Position numbers and translations under genes: made by a program. DNA of 64,000 bases from Carnegiea gigantea (Eukaryota; Streptophyta; Magnoliopsida; Caryophyllales; Cactaceae): NCBI GenBank assembly GCA_029747015.1, contig JAKOGI010001955.1:10001-74000 (forward strand), read 5' to 3'. Numbering within the stretch: the stretch's first letter is position 1; each line of letters starts with the position of its first letter. Below, in pieces: positions 56,277-64,000 of the stretch. The notes beneath the pieces were generated by a model, which had not been told where the DNA came from, did no database searches, and saw only the letters and a program-made list of their open reading frames with translations.

Positions 56277-59200
56277 CATCATCATCATTGCCATCGTCAT
56301 TGTCACCATCATCATACAAATGCAAATTTTCTTCTACTTCATCTGTTTCATTACCGTCATCCCACTCACCCTCTTCATCACCCTCATCATTCTCTACCTC
56401 ATTTATCTCGCCAGCACCCTAAATGAATGAAAACCCCATTTCATCATTAACCTCTTCTGGTGGTGTACTTTCATCCACTAGTGATGTAGGGATGGCGTCA
56501 TTCACAGGTTCAACGATTGTCGTCATGTCTGTTTGTTGGTAGGCAGTAGTGTACTGCTTATCCACTCTCACCCTTGGTTTGGTTGGTATGACAACAAGCC
56601 AATTGGCCGTATCCCTTGAGCGATCTGTATGTGGCATAAAGTATACTTGTGATGCGGTGTTTGGGAAGATAAATGGGTCGTACTTTCGGTACCTCCTTGT
56701 ACAATGAACCTCAATAAGTTTGTTTAGTTTTTGAGATCGTGTCCCACGATTCAATGTGGGATCGAACTACTCACAACTGAATAACACACATCATTTAAGT
56801 GATTCACCTATGTACTCAATTTGGACAATATCCTTCAGTGCACCATAATAATCATTTTCAATATCGCCTTCCCCCGAACCACAAACACCAACACCACAAT
56901 CATATGTTCTGTTGCTAGTGCTGCGAGCTTCTATGTGAAATTTGAATCCATTTACTCTATATGCCGTCCATGTCGACACATACTGATTTGGCTTCGCAGC
57001 CAATTATGTCAAGTAGCAATGTTTGTGGGTCTCGAATAGTTGAATGTAACGCACCTAAGGTGACATAACATGTGGTTTTAGTTAATACAATGCATCTAAT
57101 TAACTGTTATGTTAAAATTATGAATAAATGAGTTGCAATACTTACATTCTGACTAAACCAATATCCAAAATGAGTTTTGATGATGGTGTCAACATCAGCG
57201 TCGCAGACATTAGGACGTGCAGTTCTGACTTATTCTATGAAAATTCTGTCACATTTTATGAAGCCTATTAATATACTTGTGCTCCCAATGATAAACTCAA
57301 TTGGAAGTTAAGATACCACTCACGCTATATAAGGTTTAACTTCATCGCAATTTAACAGCATGTAAAGGTGGGCAGCAACATATTCGACATCTGTGAGATA
57401 CCTTGATCTTTCCCTACCAATAGCGATCTCTTGCGGTTCAAGCATAGACAAAGTTGGAAAATAATTAATATGGTCTCGCCATCCTCATTTCTCCTGCACC
57501 TAGTGCGCATGGAGGGTACATTAGAGCCAAAGTAATAGGTGGTGAAAAATGTCCTCTCAGCTTCTGGGTATGCTTCCATCATTAAACCTTTAAGACACGC
57601 TTGTTGCTTTATCTTTTTCTTCAATCGGCCAAAGAACCTAACAAATTCACAATTGCATTCATTTCTAAGTGATTCCACATATAAGAATTGAGATAAGGTT
57701 TCATCCATTATAGTGTACTTTATCTCTTAAATGGATATATCCATCGGTATTGTACTAGACCGCCAAGTTGAGCCTCTTCTACCAAATGCACTGGCAGGTG
57801 CTCCATTACATTGAAAAAGCCAGGAGGGAAAATGGTCTCCAACTCACACAAAGTGATGACAATGTTGCGCTGTATTTCCTCAAGTATACCCTCTTGCAAT
57901 ATTGTTGGGCATAAGTTCTTGAAGAACTGGCTTATCTTAATAAGAGGTTTGAAGACATCATCTGGGAGCGCACCAAATGCAATGGGTAAAAGAGTCTCCA
58001 TGAATACATGACAATCATGACTTTTCATGTTGCTGAACTTTACCTCATTAGGGTCCACGATATTCCTTAAATTAGAGCAATATTCATCAGGCATTTGAAG
58101 CTCCTTTACCCATTCACACAACTCTCTTCGTTTATCCACAAAAAGTACGAACTTCGCTTTTAGTTTAACCAGCTTACCACTTGGGCCTGGAAGTAAATGT
58201 AATTCTGGTCGATCACATACCTCTGCAACATCCATTCTTGATTTGGCATTGTTCTTTGTTTTCCTATGGACATCCATAATAGTGTTAATACTGTTTTCGA
58301 AGAAGTTATTTCTAATGTGCATCACATCCAAATTTTGTCTGAGCAGTTGCCGTTGCCAATAAAGCAACTCCCAGAATATGCTCTTCTTCGTCTAGTTGTG
58401 CTCATTTTCCTTAAATCCTGGTATGACAAAGTTACCATTTGTAGCTACCATTGGGTAATCTTCCACCTTAGCATAAAGTTCTTCCCAAAATAGTCGGTGA
58501 GGAGGACCCCTTGTAACAATTTTGCCTTTCTTAAATGCTGTTCTATTTCTTCTAAATGCATGATTCTTTGGCAGAAAACCCCGATGCCCATCAAACCATG
58601 AGAATTTACCTCCATTTCTCAATCTCAAACCCTTTTGCTATTTCATACATACAGGACATGCCAATTGGCCATTAGTACTCCACCCAGATAGCATTCCATG
58701 TACGGGGAAATCATTCATGGGCCATATTAGTGCAGCCTTCATCTGAAATGTATGCCTCGCAGAAATGTCATAAGTCTCAACTCCAACTTCCCACAACTCT
58801 TTCAACTCATCAACAAGAGGTTGTCAATATACATCCATCTTGTTCTTAGGATTTTTGGAGCCGGGGATTACACAAGTTAAGATTATAAATGGTGTGATCA
58901 TACACATGTCAGGGGGGAGGTTATAAGGTGCAACTACCACCGGCTAAATGGAGTATGATCTTGAAGACAAAGGATAAGGATTAAATCCATCAGCACATAA
59001 GCCAAGCCTCACATTCCGAGGCCCTGCAGTAAATTCAGGGTACTTGGTATCGAAATGTTTCCATGCTGCCCCATCTGATGGATGACATAAAATACTGTCC
59101 TCACGTCGATATTCATAATGCCATCTCATGTGCTCTGCAGTACTTCTTGATGCATATAACCTCTATAGTTGAGGTTTTAACGGCAAGTAATGCATCCCTG

Positions 59201-59990
59201 AGTATAGCAATGGATTCTGATTCCTTTGTTATGCCCTTTGCCTTTTCCATCTTGAATGCCCACAAAACTTGCACGCATCTAGGTTTGCGTCCTCCTTATA
59301 AAATAATATGCAACCTTTCCGGCAATAATCAATTTGGACCACATCGTTGTTGAGATCTTTAATGACCTTCTTCGTTTACCCACAGTTGTTTAGCATGTGG
59401 TTGTTAGGTAGACACATCTCTTTCATTAATTGAATAATTTTATTGAAACAATTTTATCGCATGTTATAATCAGATTTAATACTCAACAGTCTTACTGCAG
59501 CAGAGAGCTCACTGTGGGTGGAACAACCATCATATGAGGGTTGTTGAGCAGCCTAAACCATATTATAAAATGGTTCTCGGCAAGTGCTTGACCTCTCCTC
59601 CCTTACATTTTGAGTTGCTATTATAGTATCATCATCCATGTCCTCCATCCGATCTACGTAGGATTCATAGTAGTCATCATTACTATGAATTGAACCTCCA
59701 ACTTTGGGAATTTTACGATTTGAATACCCAGAATCATATTGCTGAGGCTCTATATCTCATGACTTATCCAAAACCAATACCCCTGCATAAAACCCTTATA
59801 CATACAGTGCATCTTGACCTCATCGGGTGTCAAGTTCACCCTATTTCTGTATTTCACACAAGGAGATCTATACTTTCCCTCATTCAGAAACTCTATCTGT
59901 GTACGTACAAATTGAGCGAATTGGTTTACCCCATCTTGAGATTTTTGTGTATAACCACTACGATCAGACAATTATCTATTATACATCTTC
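56277..59990 (-). pseudogene. tnp2: CACTA TNP2-type transposase gene
   Basis: TNP2 catalyses excision and insertion. Blocks in order on the minus strand: the transposase-associated domain at 59971-59750 (CVKYRNRVNLTPDEVKMHC, GFMQGYWFWI). Then an acidic link and CKFCGHSRWK near 59260. The core is at 59129-58390: HPSDGAAWKHFDTKYPEF, GLCADGFNPYPL, YNLPPDMCMI, HGMLSGWSTNGQLACPVC and GFLPKNHAFRRN. 58367-57720: NLDVMHIRNNFFENSINTIM, then the DUF4218 part (HLPVHLVEEAQLGGLVQYRW), continuing into 57708-57352. 57003-56791 and 56754-56419 hold the DUF4216-like part and an acidic tail to about 56277. About six stops interrupt the core. Confidence 0.85.
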
Positions 59991-60043
59991 CTACATTGTG
60001 GAGGACCATTTATGTTCTGCTCAAATAATAATAACCACATAAG

Positions 60044-60048
60044 GTATT
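60044..60048. repeat. Predicted TSD of E2, left copy (GTATT)
   Basis: The five bases before the E2 LTR. The partner is outside the window, so this is a prediction. Confidence 0.4.
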
Positions 60049-61610
60049 TGATAAGAATTAATTTCAATTAAAATCACGTGTTCAACCTAAAATTATGATA
60101 TTTTATACCCTTAAATTATCTAATAATTGCTCGAAATAAATTGGTTAATTAGAATTTTAAATATTTTTGTTCATTTTGCAGGAATTGAAAATAAAAGTGA
60201 AAAAATGAATAATTAGTTCAAAAGTGAAGCTGGATAAAGTGAAGAAGGAAGGAAGCAAAGTTGGGTCCAACGGCCTAGATTCGCAACCCAACCCAAGGCC
60301 CAGACGGAGGCCCAACCGCCTCCTTTTCCCAGTCCTTCTTCTTTGCCTTTCCTCTTCCCTTGGGCCTATCTAACTAACGTTCCACTGAGGCCCAGATCCC
60401 AGCCCCATCTCTCTCTCTTCTCTCTTTCTTTCTCCCACGGCCCAGCCACATTTTGGGCTTATTCTTTTTGTCCACATGCTTAGGCCAGTAGCTTCTTCAC
60501 TTAAGTGAGGCCACGCCTCACTCACGTGACCCAGAACCCCCCTTCTTCTTCTTCCTCAATCCTTCAATAGTCCCAGCTGGAAACAGAGCCACGAAACAGG
60601 GCAGTTCTTCCACCTCTCACCCCTTCGCCTTCTCCTCCATCAAGACCATTGCTCATCCTCTCTTTCTCCTCTTTCATCATTCATCAACATTCATTGAACT
60701 CCTTCGGCCGTTACTCTTCTCTTGTCTCTTCTTCTTCGTCAGTTTCATGCCCAGAAATAGGCCATGCTTGCTCTGCTTCTTCATGCCTAATAACACCCAG
60801 AAACTGAGATGTAACCCCAAAAAAATAGGGCACTTCCTCCCTCTCGCTCACCACTATTAATTTCCCATCAGTTAAGAGGGGGTTACAATGAAATAATGGA
60901 AGCAACTGAAGGGGCAGCGAATGCATTCTGGGCAAAGCTTCAAAGGAGAGGCTTAAAAGTCGAGAACAGGGGGTTTGAGTTAAGGCAGCTTAGCGTAGAG
61001 TAGGGTAGCTTCAATTTACAGATCGAATTTATCTTTCCATGTTCGTTTTGTTTTCCAGCTTCAGAATTATGCCTTAGCTTCTCAATCAGTTTCTTGTTTT
61101 CGCATTTATATTCGGTTCAATCATATAGACTCTTAAATTTAGAATGTTCTCATGCTATTGTTCAATCTAAGCGTGATTTCTGGGTGTTTGAAGTTGAATT
61201 CATTGGGATTTGATACCCATGTCAAGCTTTTTTTCGATGCTTTTGGTTCATTGCCTTCGTTTGCTCCGCAGCTATGGACGAATTCGATCTTCGAGTTCTC
61301 CTGCTATTTGACAAGTGAATGAATTCAACACTCAACTAAGTGTTGGTGGCTTGATTTATTTACAATTTGTACATTCCGCTTTATTTATTTGAATTCCTTG
61401 CAAGATAGATTATTGTTTCTAATTTTCTAAGCTTATTTTGTTTATTTGGTCTATCAATTTGTTGAATAACTTAACCTTGGAGTTAGTTAATTAGCATCCC
61501 GTTTTAATTTAGTTTAGAATTTTTGGGTAACCAAATTTCAAAACCATCCCTGAGGATCGACATCCGTTAGTATTATGGCGATAACCGTATACTTACGGAA
61601 AATCACAACA
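60049..61610 (+). repeat. E2 5' LTR (1562 bp)
   Basis: Starts TGATAAGAATTAA and ends AATCACAACA, then AGTTTTT and the PBS. A pyrimidine-rich stretch with CTTCTT/CTCTCT runs at about 60340-60740. The ORF at 60711-60935 is LTR sequence. Confidence 0.75.
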
Positions 61611-61616
61611 AGTTTT

Positions 61617-61633
61617 TGGCGCCGTTGCCGGGA
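61617..61633 (+). other. E2 primer-binding site (tRNA-Asp type)
   Basis: TGGCGCCGTTGCCGGGA: the Athila-type PBS with one G missing near its end. Confidence 0.85.
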
Positions 61634-62231
61634 TGGCGTTGTGAAATTAGGTTGTATAGCCGAGTCGTAATTTAGTAGTTTGCGTCAATTTCGTTTTTAT
61701 TTTCATTTCGTATCTTTGGTTTTTCGATTTTGTGTGTGTTAGTTTAGTTTTAGTTGCTTTAGTTTAGTTGAGATTTCTGTTGTCTTTGATTTTCGATTAG
61801 AGTTTCTATTTTGGTTTTTGATTTGGTGCATTTAATTTTGATTTTAGTAATTATTTTCTGCTTTAAAAAAGAGAGAGAGACTAACAATTTGGTTGTTGCG
61901 CAGGAAACAAGCATAGAAGCAGCAGCAACAAAGAGAAAAAAATTAAAAAAAATGCTCTTCTTTTGTGTTTCTGTTTATTTTATATTTTGTGTGATGTTTG
62001 AGTATTTTTGGTCTTTCTTTTATTTTGTTAGTATAGTTTTACTTTTGTTAGTTTATTTTGTTTTGTTCACTTAATTATTTGAGCCTTTTACTTTTGTTTT
62101 AGTCAATAATTTGTAAATAGTCCCCTAGATGCATTTTCTTTCCTAAAAGAAGAAGTAAAAAGTTAAAAACTTGAAAATCCAAAAAAAAAAATGAAAAATT
62201 CTTAAAATTAAAAAAAATACTAGATTCAAGA
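61634..62231 (+). other. E2 leader, non-coding
   Basis: T-rich leader between PBS and the Gag-like ATG. A pyrimidine-rich run before GCGCAG at 61899-61904 could be a splice acceptor, but no donor is obvious. The ORF at 61811-62074 is T-rich, low-complexity and hydrophobic, and is probably chance. A poly-A run lies at 62180-62190. Confidence 0.5.
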
Positions 62232-63584
62232 ATGTCAGTTTTTAATTTCCCACAATTCGAGCATGAACCTTTCTCGAGCTATTTATCATAACTTAATGAT
62301 TATCGTGCTCAATTGAATCTTGAGGTCATTGCTGTGGGTCTGAATTCTGAATCTTGAGGTTATATTGAGTCCATTTATCCTGGAGGTGTACTAGGATTGT
62401 TATCAAAAACTTAAGATGAAGTATGGGATTTCTTTGAAAAGCTAGCTTGGAATACCTGTGCATTTGAACAAGGTACAAATAATTTTGGATACCCAACTTC
62501 TGATGAGTCTATTTTTCCTGCTAATCCTTCCCCCCAGGATCATTTTATAAACTCATATGACCCATCTTATTCTTATATGTCTCCTGTATTGTGCGATTAT
62601 TATGAATCTTCTGACCATGATATTCTTACTTGCCCTTTTCGTGCTTATGTTGATGCTACCTGTGCAAGTGTGAAAAAGAAGATAAATGAATTGACTGATA
62701 AAATGATAGAAAACATGAAAGTAAGAATTGCTGAATATTCTCATTGTTTTAGTCAAAGAAGGGAGAATTATAATGAGCCTGGCTCTAGTTTAGAATCTCC
62801 TAAACCTGGAGTCAGTCTCTATGATGATGTTGAACCCTCATATTCTGTTATACCTAACTTTAATGAAGAGATGCCTTTGTCTAGTCTAGATCAAGGGAGT
62901 GACTTCCCTTTGTCTCTATCCTCTGCCCTTGCACCTGAATTTAGCTCACCTACAGATGTCATTGAGGATGTCCTAATTTCTGCCTATCCACCCATCACTT
63001 TAAATGATTCTTTTGAGTTTGAGGAGGGTGATGAATATGGGAGCCCTATTGAGTTAGATTTGAGCGTCACAACTGACTTTGAGCACCATGAGTTAGATGA
63101 GTTAGGCGATACTATTTCACAGGAGTCATGTGAGGAGACACTTGAACCCAGTGAATTGGAATTTAATGATGATGTTCTTTCTATAGAATATGAATCTTTT
63201 CTATGTGGGTTTGATGTTAATGTGAGTTTATACATGGATCTACATGCTGAGTATGCATCTTTTTCTTTTGACCCCATCCACACTGACTTCCTTTTTGAAT
63301 CTTGCAAGTCTGAATTGGTTGAATCTAAGAGTCTTGCCACTGAGGCATTTGATTTAGACCAGACTCTTACGCAAATTGAACTTAAAGGACTTGTGAACTT
63401 AGGACCTACAATTTTGCCTAGACTGCTCATTCATGACGATCACATCTCTAGGCTGATGACCGAATTGCTGACACATTATGAGCATGTCTGTCTCTTTTCT
63501 AATTGGGCCCATACATTTGACAAGTTAAAATGGGCCCTTACAGGTGCTTTATTGCCTTTGTGGATGTGCTTTATTTGGCGGTAA
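62232..63584 (+). pseudogene. E2 Gag-like zinc-knuckle protein (about 450 codons, three stops)
   Basis: ATG 62232 (MSVFNFPQFEHEPFSSYL). In-frame stops are at 62289, 62355 and 62412; from 62415 to 63581 the frame is open for 389 codons. Order: a DEVWDFFEKLAWNT unit also found in E1. Then a zinc knuckle CDYYESSDHDILTC (CX2CX4HX4C with the second Cys changed to Tyr), a helical KKKINELTDKMIENMKVR stretch and EYSHCFSQRREN. A long acidic, Ser-rich section follows (about 62770-63300). The end holds LLTHYEHVCLFSNWAHTFDK. No pol motif is present. The protein is probably Gag-like and packages RNA, with unknown role of the acidic part. The long open stretch suggests recent decay. Confidence 0.7.
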
Positions 63585-64000
63585 CTTTCTTATTTTTTTG
63601 CATTGATCTTGTTGAGAGTTGGTCTTCTGTATTTGACAAGCTACTTCGTGCACTAATGGGTTTTGAGTTGAGTAGTACTTTTCAGCTTGATATGGAGTGG
63701 CTAGTGCTCCATATGCCCCTATTTGAGCGAATTTCAAGAGGCTATAGCTTAGGTGTGCTCCTGCACGTGACCTAGTATAAACGTTTCTCTTTATCTTCTA
63801 TTTTTAATTTTAATTTATTTTGTATATGTTTATTGCTTTGTTTTATTTTTAATGTCTTTTTGTTTAGCATCTTGTCACGTTCCTTTCTTTTTGAGTCTTC
63901 TTTTCTTTTTACATATTACTTTGAAAAAAAATTGGAAAAAAATCTAAAAAATTTTGAAAATTCAAAAAAAAAAAAAGGTTTTGTTTTTGGGGAACTTTTA
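63585..64000 (+). other. E2 sequence after the Gag-like ORF
   Basis: An 81-codon ORF (63530-63775) overlaps the end of the Gag-like ORF in another frame. It contains WSSVFDKLLRALMG, a second version of the WAHTFDKLKWALTG block that ends the Gag-like ORF, so the protein may once have continued through a frameshift near 63585. The rest is T-rich with a poly-A run at 63966. Confidence 0.5.

Larger units (their letters stand above)
53263..60048 (-). mobile_element. CACTA (En/Spm) DNA transposon, part in view
   Basis: Begins CACTATAAAAAAAGACC at 53263 inside LTR D, after CTA (53260-53262), the predicted 3-bp TSD. A subterminal repeat zone (53275-53640) and two minus-strand genes follow: a Transposase_24-type gene (about 54114-56130) and tnp2 (about 56277-59990). 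Its transcription start end lies to the right and is separated from the view by insertion of E2 at 60049. All genes carry stops. Confidence 0.88.
60049..64000 (+). mobile_element. E2: Athila-like non-autonomous LTR element, 5' part
   Basis: LTR 60049-61610, a tRNA-Asp type PBS, a leader of about 600 bases and a long Gag-like ORF. It is inserted into the upstream region of the CACTA tnp2 gene. Its gene layout matches E1. Whether pol genes follow beyond 64000 cannot be seen, so non-autonomous is an inference from the ORF type. Confidence 0.75.

Noticed and set aside
57811..58493. Plus-strand ORFs opposite tnp2
   Set aside because: They are antisense to well-conserved TNP2 and DUF4218 blocks.
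61811..62074. 87-codon ORF that looks like a membrane protein
   Set aside because: T-rich leader of E2. Hydrophobicity follows from base composition, and there is no conserved counterpart in E1.
62984..63430. 148-codon minus-strand ORF, Ser-rich
   Set aside because: Antisense shadow of the E2 Gag-like ORF, whose codon pattern and motifs support the plus strand.
1..64000. tRNA or rRNA genes, and intact host protein genes
   Set aside because: The tRNA-like stretches seen are only the short PBS sites of LTR elements. No cloverleaf, rRNA block or multi-exon host gene could be recognised.

Overview
The window is intergenic DNA of a flowering plant nuclear genome, most likely a eudicot, made almost wholly of nested, decayed transposable elements. 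I find no intact protein-coding host gene, no tRNA or rRNA gene, and no prokaryotic organisation. The plant call rests on element types: Tekay/Del-like, CRM-like and Tat/Ogre-like Ty3/gypsy retrotransposons, Athila-like long terminal repeat (LTR) elements with a tRNA-Asp type primer-binding site (PBS), and a CACTA (En/Spm) DNA transposon with TNP2 and Transposase_24 genes. All names are my own labels; lineage calls come from motif recognition, not from a search.

Layout from left to right. 1-4644: the 5' half of R1, a minus-strand Tekay/Del-like element (gag, leader ORF, PBS, LTR). 4645-5189: unassigned. 5190 to about 25464: T1, a very degraded Tat/Ogre-like element on the plus strand. Its 5' LTR is split by A, a complete minus-strand Tekay-like element (5358-16427) with two 3.1-kb LTRs and a perfect TAGCA target-site duplication (TSD). 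From 25465: E1, an Athila-like non-autonomous element coding for a Gag-like zinc-knuckle protein. Next comes C, a CRM-like chromovirus (plus strand, starts at 28003), whose 5' LTR is interrupted by B, a 16-kb minus-strand Tekay-like element (28017-43995, TSD CCATC). Inside the pol gene of B sits a solo LTR, S (34450-38019), with a near-perfect TSD. C continues 44001-50634 and is followed by a second, truncated C internal region to about 51917, which looks like a tandem array sharing one LTR. 51918-52685: unassigned, with one possible exon. 52686-53262: D, an LTR piece of the R1 family, cut by a CACTA element (53263-60048 in view) with both transposon genes on the minus strand. The CACTA element is cut in turn by E2, an Athila-like element that runs off the right edge.

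Insertion order can be read from the breaks. In the first nest T1 is oldest, A entered T1, C entered E1, B entered C, and S entered B. In the second nest the order is D, then CACTA, then E2. All coding regions carry stops, frameshifts or deletions, so nothing here looks autonomous today. The features most worth a second look are a recurrent leader ORF upstream of gag in three Tekay-like elements, the zinc-knuckle protein of the non-autonomous Athila-like elements, the C tandem array, and the CRM-style overlap of pol with the 3' LTR.
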